From NCBI RefSeq assembly GCF_030817055.1, contig NZ_JAUSYV010000001.1, forward strand, positions 3,620,001-3,684,000: a stretch of DNA of 64,000 bases, given 5' to 3'. This stretch comes from Bacillus sp. V2I10 (GTDB lineage Bacteria > Bacillota > Bacilli > Bacillales > Bacillaceae). Made by a program: the position numbers and the translations under genes. The notes beneath the pieces were generated by a model. The model searched no databases. It had not been told where the DNA came from and worked only from the letters and a program-made list of their open reading frames with translations. How positions within the stretch are numbered: position 1 is the stretch's first letter; each line of letters starts with the position of its first letter. Below are positions 23,810-32,626 of this stretch, in pieces.

Positions 23810-26800
23810 GCGTATGTCACCTCTTTGCTGTTTGCGCGCTTTGGCATTTCGTCTGTTGAGAAGGTCATGGACTCGAGCACTCTCAATATTGCTTTTGCCG
23901 TATCAAGTGATGTTAAGCATGGAATGCCGTTTTCTACAGATTCGCGGCGGATACGGAATCCATCCCGCTGCGGCTGTTTTCCTTTTGTCAGTGTATTAAT
24001 GACAAACTGTGCTTCGCTCGTGCGGATGATATCAAGCATGTTTGGAGCCTCGCTGCCGATTTTATTAACAATCTTTGCTGTTACTCCATTGGCATGAAGG
24101 TATTCAGCCGTTCCGCTTGTCGCCATGATCTGATAGCCGATGGCGCTGAAGCGTCTTGCAACTTCCAGGCCTTCTTCTTTATCTTTATCTGCAATCGTCA
24201 GCAGTACCTGTCCGAAATTCTGAACCTTCATTCCAGATGCGATCAGTCCTTTATACAGAGCTTTTTCAAGCGTTGTATCCTTGCCCATGACTTCTCCAGT
24301 AGATTTCATTTCAGGGCCGAGTGTAATATCCACTCTGCGCAGCTTTTCGAAGGAGAATACCGGAACTTTCACATAGACGCCTTCTCTCTCAGTCTGAATG
24401 CCTGTTTCATAGCCGAGCTCATTAAGTGTTTTTCCTAAAATTACCTTTGTTGCGAGATTCGCCATTGGAACACCCGTAATCTTGCTTAAGAATGGCACTG
24501 TCCGGCTTGATCTTGGGTTTACCTCAAGCACATAAACTTCATTTTTGTATATAACAAACTGGATATTCAGCAAGCCTTTTATGTTTAATCCTTTAGCGAG
24601 AGCGATTGTTCTTTCTATAATCGTTTCCTTTATTTCTGCAGACAGAGTTTGCGGAGGATAGACGGCAATTGAGTCGCCTGAGTGAACGCCAGCACGCTCG
24701 ATGTGTTCCATAATTCCTGGTATAAAGACCGTTTCGCCGTCTGAAATCGCGTCTACTTCGATTTCTTTTCCTGTTAAATATTTGTCAATGAGAACCGGAT
24801 GCTGCGGATTTACTTTTACCGCATTTTTCATATAATGCAGCAGATCCTTTTCTTCATAAACAATTTCCATTGCCCGGCCGCCGAGAACATATGATGGTCT
24901 GACTAGTACAGGGTAGCGGATCTCTGATGCAATTTTAACTGCCTCTTCAACAGAAGTCGCTGTTTTACCAAGCGGCTGAGGGATGTTAAGCTTGCCTAAT
25001 GTGTACTCAAACTTATCTCTGTTTTCAGCCCGGTCCAAGTCTTCAAGGGATGTACCAAGGATTTGCACACCTCTCGCTTCAAGCTCTTCTGCAAGATTAA
25101 TAGCAGTCTGACCTCCAAATTGAACGACTACGCCGCGCGGTTTTTCAAGTTCTACAATATGCATGACATCTTCTACAGTAAGCGGTTCAAAGTAAAGCTT
25201 ATCTGAGATGCTGAAGTCTGTAGAGACCGTCTCAGGATTATTGTTGATAATGATCGCCTCATACCCGGCCTCTTTGATGGCCCATACGGAATGAACGGTT
25301 GCATAATCAAATTCCACACCCTGACCGATGCGGATTGGTCCTGAACCAAGGACGATCACACTTTCTTTCTCTGTCACAGCTGATTCATTTTCATCTTCGT
25401 ACGTGCCGTAGAAATAAGGTGTTTCTGATTCAAACTCCGCTGCACATGTATCAACTGTTTTGAAAACCGGGAAGAGATTAATCTGTTTTCTGTAATCATA
25501 GACTTCACGTTCTGTCATGTTCCAGAGCCTTGCGACTGCAATATCAGAGAAGCCCATTTTCTTAGCTTGTTTAAGGACATCCGCATCAAGCTTTGCTTCT
25601 TTCAGCACATTTTCAAACTTGATGATTTTTTCTATTTTTACTAAGAAGAAGAGATCGATGGCACTCCACTCATGAATCGTTTCAATGGATACCCCTCTTC
25701 TGATCGCTTCAGAGAGATAAAACAAACGTTCGTCTCCTGCTTTGCGGATTCTCTTTTCGATTAGTTCGTTGCTGAATTCATCTGCATTCTTAAGATCAAG
25801 ATGATATTCATCTGATTCAAGTGAGCGTACCGCTTTCAGCAATGATTCTTCAAACGTTCTGCCGATCGCCATTACTTCTCCGGTCGCCTTCATTTGAGTG
25901 CCGAGTCTCCGGTTTGCTGATTCAAACTTGTCAAAAGGCCATCTCGGAATTTTCGTTACGATATAGTCAAGTGCAGGTTCAAAGCAGGCATATGTTTTAC
26001 CGGTAACCGGATTCATCATTTCGTCAAGCGTCAGACCGACAGCAATCTTTGCTGCAAGCTTTGCAATTGGATAGCCAGTTGCTTTTGAAGCAAGAGCTGA
26101 TGACCTGCTGACACGCGGATTCACTTCAATGATGTAGTATTGAAAGCTGTTTGGATCGAGAGCAAGCTGAACGTTGCAGCCGCCTTCGATTTGCAGGGCA
26201 CGGATGATTTTAAGCGAAACGTTGCGAAGCATTTGATATTCGCGGTCGCTTAAAGTCTGACTTGGTGCAACTACGATTGAGTCACCTGTGTGAATGCCTA
26301 CAGGATCGATATTTTCCATGTTGCAGACCACAATCGCACTGTCATTTTTATCGCGCATCACTTCATATTCAATCTCTTTGTAGCCCGCAATGCTTTTTTC
26401 TAGAAGGCATTGAGTCACTGGACTGTACTTTAATCCGCTCGTTACGATCTCAATCAGTTCTTCTTCGTTCGAACAGATGCCTCCTCCTGTTCCGCCAAGC
26501 GTGTAGGCTGGCCTTACGATAACGGGATAGCCTACTTTATCTACAAAAGCGAACGCTTCTTGAAGGTTATGAACTATGTCACTTTCAGGCACTGGTTCGC
26601 CAAGCTCATTCATTAATTGGCGGAACAGATCCCGGTCTTCCGCTTGTTGAATCGCGCTGAGCTTTGTCCCTAAGATTTCAACATTGCACTCTTCAAGCAC
26701 CCCAGCATTTGCAAGCTCCACTGCCATATTTAATCCTGTTTGTCCGCCAAGTGTCGGGAGAAGGGCATCAGGACGTTCTTTTCTGATGATTTTTGTTAAA

Positions 26801-27018
26801 AATTCCACTGTTAATGGTTCAATGTAGACTTTATCCGCCATCTCGGTGTCCGTCATGATCGTTGCCGGATTGGAATTTACAAGTATGACCTCATAACCTT
26901 CTTCTTTTAAAGCAAGGCAGGCCTGTGTACCGGCATAATCAAACTCTGCTGCCTGGCCAATAATAATCGGACCTGAACCTATTACTAGGATTTTTTTTAT
27001 ATCTACGCGTTTTGGCAT
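23806..27018 (-). CDS. carB: carbamoyl-phosphate synthase large subunit (pyrimidine)
   Basis: Synthesises carbamoyl phosphate from ammonia (delivered by CarA), bicarbonate and two ATP. The 1070-residue protein has two homologous ATP-grasp halves: the first begins KKILVIGSGPIIIGQAAEFDYAG, the second near residue 552 with VIVLGSGPIRIGQGVEFDYA. ENIDPVGIHTGDS and EHIERAGVHSGDS mark the corresponding ATP sites, and ALDPNSFQYYIIEVNPRVSRSSALASK is intact. The C-terminal ~140 residues form the MGS-like allosteric domain. Equivalent to B. subtilis PyrAB; the start overlaps carA by 16 bases. Confidence 0.97.
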   Translation of the reverse strand: MPKRVDIKKILVIGSGPIIIGQAAEFDYAGTQACLALKEEGYEVILVNSNPATIMTDTEMADKVYIEPLTVEFLTKIIRKERPDALLPTLGGQTGLNMAVELANAGVLEECNVEILGTKLSAIQQAEDRDLFRQLMNELGEPVPESDIVHNLQEAFAFVDKVGYPVIVRPAYTLGGTGGGICSNEEELIEIVTSGLKYSPVTQCLLEKSIAGYKEIEYEVMRDKNDSAIVVCNMENIDPVGIHTGDSIVVAPSQTLSDREYQMLRNVSLKIIRALQIEGGCNVQLALDPNSFQYYIIEVNPRVSRSSALASKATGYPIAKLAAKIAVGLTLDEMMNPVTGKTYACFEPALDYIVTKIPRWPFDKFESANRRLGTQMKATGEVMAIGRTFEESLLKAVRSLESDEYHLDLKNADEFSNELIEKRIRKAGDERLFYLSEAIRRGVSIETIHEWSAIDLFFLVKIEKIIKFENVLKEAKLDADVLKQAKKMGFSDIAVARLWNMTEREVYDYRKQINLFPVFKTVDTCAAEFESETPYFYGTYEDENESAVTEKESVIVLGSGPIRIGQGVEFDYATVHSVWAIKEAGYEAIIINNNPETVSTDFSISDKLYFEPLTVEDVMHIVELEKPRGVVVQFGGQTAINLAEELEARGVQILGTSLEDLDRAENRDKFEYTLGKLNIPQPLGKTATSVEEAVKIASEIRYPVLVRPSYVLGGRAMEIVYEEKDLLHYMKNAVKVNPQHPVLIDKYLTGKEIEVDAISDGETVFIPGIMEHIERAGVHSGDSIAVYPPQTLSAEIKETIIERTIALAKGLNIKGLLNIQFVIYKNEVYVLEVNPRSSRTVPFLSKITGVPMANLATKVILGKTLNELGYETGIQTEREGVYVKVPVFSFEKLRRVDITLGPEMKSTGEVMGKDTTLEKALYKGLIASGMKVQNFGQVLLTIADKDKEEGLEVARRFSAIGYQIMATSGTAEYLHANGVTAKIVNKIGSEAPNMLDIIRTSEAQFVINTLTKGKQPQRDGFRIRRESVENGIPCLTSLDTAKAILRVLESMTFSTDEMPKRANSKEVTYA

Positions 27019-28103
27019 ACTTTGATCCCTTCTTTCTTGTGAGTTTCAATCATGTCGATAAATTGATCAAAAAGTCCGTTTGCATCTTCCGGTCCTGGTG
27101 ATGCTTCCGGGTGATACTGAACTGTAAATGCAGGAAGTTCTTTATGTTTAAGGCCTTCTACTGACCCATCATTCAGCGCAATGTGTGTTACTTCAAGATC
27201 AGTTGAGTCAACCGAGTCAAGTGTAACGGTGTAGCCGTGATTTTGAGAGGTTATCGCAATTTTTCCTGTTGATAAATCTTTAACAGGATGATTTGAGCCG
27301 CGATGTCCGAATTTCATTTTTTCAGTGTTTGCTCCTCCTGCCAGCGCGAAAAGCTGGTGGCCAAGGCAAATTCCGAATAGCGGAATTTTACCGAGCACTC
27401 CGTTGATCATTTCAAGTGCATGCGGCACATCTTTTGGATCCCCAGGTCCATTTGAAAGCATAATGCCGTCTGGATTTAATTGAAGAATTTCTTCTGCTGT
27501 AGTTGTGTGAGGAACAACGACGACGTCACAATCGCGCTTGTTGAGCTCGCGCAAAATGCCATGCTTCATTCCAAAATCCACTAATGCTACTCTGCAGCCG
27601 CGTCCAGGACTCGGATAAGATGTTTTTGTTGAAACAGTTTCAACTTGATTTGTTGGAAGGTTTGCCGCTCTTAATTTTGCAAGCACCGCCTCCGTATCTG
27701 CTTTCTCTGAGCAAAATGCCCCTTTCAAGGTGCCATATGTCCGGATAATCCTTGTCAGTTTGCGAGTATCAATTCCTGCTAATCCAGGTATCTTTTTGAG
27801 CTTAAAATACTCATCAAGCGAATACTCGCTTCTGAAGTTTGATGGCACTTCACATAATTCTTTTACGATAAAACCGTTTATGAAAGGCGAGATGGTTTCA
27901 AAATCATCTCGGTTAATTCCATAGTTTCCGATAAGCGGATAAGTAAGTGTGACAATTTGTCCACAATAGGATGGGTCAGATAAAATTTCCTGATAGCCTG
28001 TCATTCCTGTGTGAAAAACGATTTCTCCAATCGTATCTTCTTCGCTTCCAAATCCTTGTCCTGTGAATATCGTTCCGTCTTCGAGAATTAGATGTCTGAT
28101 CAT
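27003..28103 (-). CDS. carA: carbamoyl-phosphate synthase small subunit (pyrimidine)
   Basis: Glutaminase subunit that feeds ammonia to CarB. The 366 residues include the CarA N-terminal domain (LEDGTIFTGQGFGSEEDTIGE...) and a class I glutamine amidotransferase domain with the nucleophile in LFGICLGHQLFALAGG (Cys near 246) and the His/Glu pair in QYHPEASPGP (about 335). Start at 28103 forms an ATGA overlap with pyrC and has GGGAGAG upstream. The 75-base longer frame runs inside pyrC. Equivalent to B. subtilis PyrAA. Confidence 0.96.
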   Translation of the reverse strand: MIRHLILEDGTIFTGQGFGSEEDTIGEIVFHTGMTGYQEILSDPSYCGQIVTLTYPLIGNYGINRDDFETISPFINGFIVKELCEVPSNFRSEYSLDEYFKLKKIPGLAGIDTRKLTRIIRTYGTLKGAFCSEKADTEAVLAKLRAANLPTNQVETVSTKTSYPSPGRGCRVALVDFGMKHGILRELNKRDCDVVVVPHTTTAEEILQLNPDGIMLSNGPGDPKDVPHALEMINGVLGKIPLFGICLGHQLFALAGGANTEKMKFGHRGSNHPVKDLSTGKIAITSQNHGYTVTLDSVDSTDLEVTHIALNDGSVEGLKHKELPAFTVQYHPEASPGPEDANGLFDQFIDMIETHKKEGIKVCQNA

Positions 28104-29386
28104 GCGTTTACTCTCTCCCTTTCCCAAACTAGCTGTCCTTGTGCGATTGTTGCAATTGGCCATCCCTTGCATTTCCATCCTCCAAACGGAGTGTTTTTAC
28201 CTTTTGAAAGGAATGTTTCGGGATCAATTTCCTTCTCTTCTTCCAAATCAATAATTGTAAGATCTGCCGGACTTCCAACTTCCAATTTCCCATATGGAAG
28301 GTTAAAAGCTTCACAAGGCTTACTTGTCAAATAATCGATAAGCTGCTTCAGTGACCATTCGTTTGTCTCTACAAAGCGTGTATAAAGCAGCGGGAATGCC
28401 GTTTCCAAACCGACAATTCCAAATGGCGCAAGCTGAATCGTTTCTGCTTTTTCCTCTTCTGTATGCGGAGCGTGATCTGTTGCGATAAAATCGATGGTTC
28501 CGTCCAGCAATGCTTCAATTAAAGCCTGGCGGTCATCCCTTCCGCGAAGCGGCGGATTCATTTTGTAGTTCGTATCAAGTTCAGGAATATCACTGTCGCT
28601 TAAGAGAAGATGGTGAGGAGTTACTTCAGCCGTAACGTTTATGCCTGCCTTCTTTGCATCTCTTACAACTCTTACAGATTCCTTTGTACTGATGTGACAG
28701 ACGTGGTAATGGCAGTCTGCTGCTTCTGCAAGCAAAACATCCCTTGCAATCTGTACAGCCTCGCATACAGAAGGAATGCCGTTAATGCCATGTTTTTTTG
28801 CGAATTCCCCGTCATGCAAAGCTCCCTTATAAATCAGCGAGTTATCTTCACAGTGAGCAACAATGCTCGCTCCAAGCCCCGCTGCTTTTTTCATTGCTTC
28901 AAACATCATTCCGGCTGATTGGACCCCTACGCCGTCATCTGTAAAAGCAAAGGCGCCTGCCTGTTTTAAGCCATCAAAGTCTGTCAGCTCTTTTCCAGCC
29001 TGGCGTGCAGTAATAGAGGCATATGGCAAAACACGGACCGAAGCGGTTTCTTTTATGCGATTCTGCAGCCATTCCATTTGCTCGGGCTGGTCCGGCACCG
29101 GTTTTGTATTAGGCATCGCAGCAACAGTTGTGAAACCTCCTGCAGCAGCTGCTTTTGTGCCTGTTTCGATTGTTTCCTTATGCTCTCCTCCTGGTTCTCT
29201 TAGATGAATGTGTAAATCGACGAAGCCAGGAGAAACAAGATTTCCTCTTGCATCAATGATCTGTGCCGTTTCATGCTTGATATTCTCTTCTATTTTAGTA
29301 ATGATTCCATCCTGAATCAGAATATCTGCTCTTTTTTCTGCACCGCTGTTATCTAAAATACGTCCATTTTTAATGATAAAATGCAT
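28100..29386 (-). CDS. pyrC: dihydroorotase
   Basis: Zinc amidohydrolase that cyclises carbamoyl aspartate to dihydroorotate. The 428-residue class I form shows metal ligands in FVDLHIHLREPG (about 55-66), a conserved Asp in FTDDGVGVQ, HCEDNSL (about 179), HVCHIS and DHAPHTEEEK (about 305-314). It overlaps the end of pyrB by 17 bases and the beginning of carA by four, as in the tightly packed Bacillus pyr operon. Confidence 0.96.
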   Translation of the reverse strand: MHFIIKNGRILDNSGAEKRADILIQDGIITKIEENIKHETAQIIDARGNLVSPGFVDLHIHLREPGGEHKETIETGTKAAAAGGFTTVAAMPNTKPVPDQPEQMEWLQNRIKETASVRVLPYASITARQAGKELTDFDGLKQAGAFAFTDDGVGVQSAGMMFEAMKKAAGLGASIVAHCEDNSLIYKGALHDGEFAKKHGINGIPSVCEAVQIARDVLLAEAADCHYHVCHISTKESVRVVRDAKKAGINVTAEVTPHHLLLSDSDIPELDTNYKMNPPLRGRDDRQALIEALLDGTIDFIATDHAPHTEEEKAETIQLAPFGIVGLETAFPLLYTRFVETNEWSLKQLIDYLTSKPCEAFNLPYGKLEVGSPADLTIIDLEEEKEIDPETFLSKGKNTPFGGWKCKGWPIATIAQGQLVWERERVNA

Positions 29387-30290
29387 AAGTATTTTCCTCC
29401 TCTGTTAATTTGGCACTCGCTAATGCCCGTTTCAGCACGGCCATTCTGACAAAAACGCCATTTTCCATTTGCTTAAAGATCCTTGATTTTCTGCTTTCAA
29501 CAAGCTCGGTTGCAATTTCAACTCCGCGATTAACCGGTGCAGGGTGCATGATGATGGCATTCGGCTTCATGGCATTTTCTCTTTCTAAAGTTAAACCAAA
29601 CCTGCGATGATAGTCCGTAAGCCCCTCATTTTCACCTTGGTGCCTCTCATGCTGAATTCTAAGCAGCATCACTACATCTGATGTCTTTATGGCTTCATCT
29701 GTCGTTACATACTGACCAAATTTATTGAAAGGATCTCTCCATTCCTCAGGTCCTGAAAGTAAAACGTTTGCTCCGAGCCGCTTCAGCACTTCTGCATTTG
29801 ACCGTGCTACACGGCTATGTTTGATATCTCCATGGATGGAGATCGTCAGGCCTTCAAATTGTTTAAATTCCTGCTGAATTGTCAGAAGATCCAGCAGAGA
29901 CTGTGTCGGGTGATGGCCGCATCCGTCTCCGGCATTCAAAATCGGAATGCTGATATTATCTTGCAATTCTGTAAAGTACTCATCATCTGGATGTCTGATG
30001 ACTACTGCGTCCGCACCAATTGCCTCAAGCGTCCGGACAGTATCATACAACGTTTCTCCTTTTTGAACACTTGAGTGCGACGCGTCAAAATTGAGTACGT
30101 TCAGACCCAGTCTTTTTTCCGCTACTTCAAAACTGAATCTTGTTCGTGTGCTTGGTTCAAAAAACAGATTAGCAACAAATTTCGGTGTCTCCTGCAGCAA
30201 GGACTTTCCTGTTTTAAATCGTTCTGCATCTTTTAATATCCTCATAATTTCATCTGCAGGTAAATCATTCATTCTCAATAAGTGCCTCAA
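29370..30290 (-). CDS. pyrB: aspartate carbamoyltransferase catalytic subunit
   Basis: Condenses carbamoyl phosphate with aspartate, the first committed pyrimidine step. The carbamoyl-phosphate motif FFEPSTRTRFSFE (about 45-57), DGCGHHPTQSLLDL (about 130) and HPAPVNRGVE with its aspartate-site residues (about 263) are present. No regulatory pyrI follows, as in Bacillus. I chose the TTG at 30290 (306 residues): GGGGAGAG lies six bases upstream, while the ATG at 30296 directly abuts that site. The resulting start MRHLLRMNDL aligns with B. subtilis MKHLTTMSEL. Confidence 0.94.
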   Translation of the reverse strand: MRHLLRMNDLPADEIMRILKDAERFKTGKSLLQETPKFVANLFFEPSTRTRFSFEVAEKRLGLNVLNFDASHSSVQKGETLYDTVRTLEAIGADAVVIRHPDDEYFTELQDNISIPILNAGDGCGHHPTQSLLDLLTIQQEFKQFEGLTISIHGDIKHSRVARSNAEVLKRLGANVLLSGPEEWRDPFNKFGQYVTTDEAIKTSDVVMLLRIQHERHQGENEGLTDYHRRFGLTLERENAMKPNAIIMHPAPVNRGVEIATELVESRKSRIFKQMENGVFVRMAVLKRALASAKLTEEENTYAFYH

Positions 30291-30317
30291 AGTCATCTCT
30301 CCCCATCTTTTTTTTGC

Positions 30318-30428
30318 AAAAAAACACCCTGATCAGAGATTCAGGGTGTGAGGAAGCATGACAAATCATCAAGCTGATCTGCCAATGCCTATCCACCCTT
30401 AAAAGCCTCTCTGGACTTTCGTTAAAAG
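30318..30428 (-). promoter_or_regulatory. PyrR attenuator between pyrP and pyrB
   Basis: The minus strand has the PyrR-binding sequence AGTCCAGAGAGGCTTTT (about 30421-30401) followed by the terminator CACACCCTGA-loop-TCAGGGTGTTTTTTT (30350-30318). UMP- or UTP-bound PyrR holds the anti-antiterminator so the terminator forms. It is the third of three such elements in this operon. Confidence 0.9.
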
Positions 30429-30432
30429 GTGA

Positions 30433-31740
30433 TTATGCAGCTGTGTTTTCTTTCATGTTCTGATCCCTTTCAGCCTCTTTTCGTCCAGGAAGGACAAGGT
30501 TCAAAAGGATGCCGATGATGGCTGAAAGCGCCATGCCATGCAGCTCAAATTGTTCACTTACTTTTATTAAAGCACCGCCGATGCCGATAACCAGAATGAC
30601 GGATGATATCACAAGATTTCGCTTATTTCCAAAATCAATTTTGCTGTCTGAAAGCATTCTGAGGCCTGATGAAGCGATGATTCCAAAAAGCAGAATGGAT
30701 ACACCGCCCATGACCGGCGTCGGAATGGAGCTGATCAGAGCTGAAATTTTACCGATAAATCCGAACACGATCGCCATCACAGCAGCTCCGGCAATAATAT
30801 ATACGCTGTATACTCTCGTTATGGCCAATACACCGATATTCTCACCGTATGTCGTGTTTGGAGGCCCGCCTATTAATGATGCAATCATCGTCGCAGTTCC
30901 ATCTCCTAAGATTGAGCGGTGAAGGCCGGGCTTTTCTATATAGTCACGGCCGACAACTTTTCCAAGTACAAGCTGATGTCCGATATGTTCTGACAGTGTG
31001 ACGATTGCGACCGGCACCATCAGCAGGATGATTTCATATGAGAAGCCAGGTGTATAGGTGATAAAAGGAATGATAAAGTCCGGTTTTTCAAATACACTGG
31101 CCTCTGCGACTTTGCTGAAATCTACAAGTCCGATTGCAAGGGCATAAACATAGCCTCCAATGATTCCGACAAGCACCGGGATAAGACTGATAAATCCTTT
31201 AAATACAACAGAGCAGATGATCGTAATGGCAAGTGTTACAAGCGCTACCGAGAAGTAAGTCAGATTATATTCTCCATCCGGATTATTCATCGCCATCCCA
31301 ACTGCGACGTTTGCAAGGCTCAGACCAATTACGATGATGACTGGTCCGACAACAATCGGCGGCAAGAGCTTCATAATCCACTTATATCCGACCATTTTTA
31401 TCAGTAAAGCGACAATTCCGTAAACAACTCCGGCAAGAAAGCTGCCGACCATTGCTCCCTCAGGACCTGCCGCAGCCTTTGCTGCGATGATCGGAGCAAT
31501 AAACGCGAAGGATGATCCCAGGTAAGCTGGCACCTGACCTTTTGTAATTAAAAGGAAGGCAATTGTTCCAAGTCCGCTTGAAATCAGCGCTACTGACGGG
31601 TCAAGACCCACAAGGAAAGGCACCAGGATGGTCGCGCCGAACATTGCGAACAAATGCTGAAAGCTGAGTGTAATCCATGAAAGCGGCTTTGGAATCTCAT
31701 TTACATCTAGATGTATGTCATTCTCTTGATTCTTTTTCAT
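30433..31740 (-). CDS. pyrP: uracil permease
   Basis: Proton-linked uracil importer of the NCS2 (UraA) family, feeding salvage when uracil is present outside. The 435 residues are strongly hydrophobic with about 12-14 membrane spans; typical stretches are QHLFAMFGATILVPFLVGLDPS near the start, the YLGSSFAFIAPI segment, a GGPPNTTYGENIGVLAIT motif around residue 300 and the SEHIGHQLVLG substrate-site segment. Start at 31740 gives GGAGG a seven-base spacing; an ATG at 31746 would be one base from it. Both sides carry PyrR attenuators. Confidence 0.94.
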   Translation of the reverse strand: MKKNQENDIHLDVNEIPKPLSWITLSFQHLFAMFGATILVPFLVGLDPSVALISSGLGTIAFLLITKGQVPAYLGSSFAFIAPIIAAKAAAGPEGAMVGSFLAGVVYGIVALLIKMVGYKWIMKLLPPIVVGPVIIVIGLSLANVAVGMAMNNPDGEYNLTYFSVALVTLAITIICSVVFKGFISLIPVLVGIIGGYVYALAIGLVDFSKVAEASVFEKPDFIIPFITYTPGFSYEIILLMVPVAIVTLSEHIGHQLVLGKVVGRDYIEKPGLHRSILGDGTATMIASLIGGPPNTTYGENIGVLAITRVYSVYIIAGAAVMAIVFGFIGKISALISSIPTPVMGGVSILLFGIIASSGLRMLSDSKIDFGNKRNLVISSVILVIGIGGALIKVSEQFELHGMALSAIIGILLNLVLPGRKEAERDQNMKENTAA

Positions 31741-31774
31741 TTTCATTCCTCCGCTTCTTTTCGTTTTGAGAAAT

Positions 31775-31884
31775 AAAAAACCTCTTTGCATAAGGAGCAA
31801 AGAGGCAGAATAATCCCGCCTGAATCAATCACAGGCGTGTGATTTTCTTTCCCTTTTGCAGCCTCTCTGGACTTCATTAAAAGG
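31775..31884 (-). promoter_or_regulatory. PyrR attenuator between pyrR and pyrP
   Basis: Minus strand AGTCCAGAGAGGCTG (about 31873-31859) is the PyrR site, followed by an imperfect antiterminator region and the terminator GCCTCTTTGCTCCTTATGCAAAGAGGTTTTTT (in pieces, 31806-31775). It lies between the pyrR stop and the pyrP start. Confidence 0.9.
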
Positions 31885-31887
31885 TTT

Positions 31888-32433
31888 TTATTCTTTTTCG
31901 TAAATGGTTACTTGATCTGTTTCGTCCACTTCAAGCAGTTCAACAACAATCTTTTCTGAGCTTGAAGTCGGAATGTTTTTCCCAACATAATCTGCCCTGA
32001 TCGGCAGTTCACGGTGACCGCGGTCTACAAGAACTCCAAGCTGAATTTGCGATGGTCTGCCAATATCGATTAAGGCATCAAGTCCCGCTCTTACTGTTCT
32101 TCCCGTGTATAAAACGTCGTCTACAAGGATGACGGTTTTGTTTGTAATATCTGCCGGAATGTCAGATCCTTTTACAAGAGGCTCCTGATCGTCCGTTTTT
32201 TTTGAAAGATCGTCACGGTAGAGCGTGATATCAAGTTCTCCTACTTCAACCGGCTTTCCTTCAATCTGTTCGATGCGTTCAGCTAACCTTTTTGCAATGT
32301 GAATGCCCCTTGTCTTAATGCCGACAAGAATCACTGAATCGATTCCTTTATTCCGCTCGATAATTTCATGTGCAATTCGAGTTAAAGCTCTTCTTATGGA
32401 CTGCTGATCTAAAACGATCGCTTTTTGCGGCAT
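31888..32433 (-). CDS. pyrR: bifunctional pyr operon attenuator / uracil phosphoribosyltransferase
   Basis: RNA-binding regulator that binds pyr mRNA leaders when charged with UMP or UTP and causes termination; it also has uracil phosphoribosyltransferase activity. The 181 residues match B. subtilis PyrR in length and nearly throughout: IRRALTRIAHEIIERNKG, ILVGIKTRGIHIAKRLAERIE, the PRPP motif VILVDDVLYTGRTVRAG (about 98-114) and DRGHRELPIRADYVGKNIPTS. The ATG at 32433 is four bases past the AGGTGAG ribosome site; a GTG at 32442 lies within it. First gene of the operon. Confidence 0.96.
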   Translation of the reverse strand: MPQKAIVLDQQSIRRALTRIAHEIIERNKGIDSVILVGIKTRGIHIAKRLAERIEQIEGKPVEVGELDITLYRDDLSKKTDDQEPLVKGSDIPADITNKTVILVDDVLYTGRTVRAGLDALIDIGRPSQIQLGVLVDRGHRELPIRADYVGKNIPTSSSEKIVVELLEVDETDQVTIYEKE

Positions 32434-32460
32434 GTTTCTCACCTCTCCTTAAGAACCTTA

Positions 32461-32580
32461 AAAAGAAAAATCCCTCTCGCCGATTTGGCAAGAGGGATTT
32501 GGATGCATAGCTTAAAATACGCAGAAATAGCGTATAAGATCCGTTTCCTTCTCAGCCTCACGGGACTGTATTAAAGGTTC
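32461..32580 (-). promoter_or_regulatory. PyrR attenuator in the 5' leader of the pyr operon
   Basis: On the minus strand the PyrR-binding sequence ACAGTCCCGTGAGGCTG (about 32570-32554) precedes the terminator AAATCCCTCTTGCC-loop-GGCGAGAGGGATTTTTC (about 32500-32461). The loop sequence CCCGTGAGGCU differs slightly from the CCAGAGAGGCU of the other two sites but keeps the core. Confidence 0.88.
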
Positions 32581-32597
32581 ATTTTTAAACTATTGTC

Positions 32598-32626
32598 ATT
32601 ATGTCAGAATAACATGAATGTGTCAA
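32598..32626 (-). promoter_or_regulatory. sigma-A promoter of the pyr operon
   Basis: Minus strand TTGACA (32626-32621), exactly 17 bases, CATAAT (32603-32598). The TGA stop codon of ylyB (32625-32623) is part of the -35 hexamer, so the upstream coding region and the promoter overlap. Confidence 0.85.

Noticed and set aside
30509..30922. 137-codon plus-strand ORF opposite pyrP
   Set aside because: Antisense shadow of a membrane protein frame, rich in Met/Ile/Pro.
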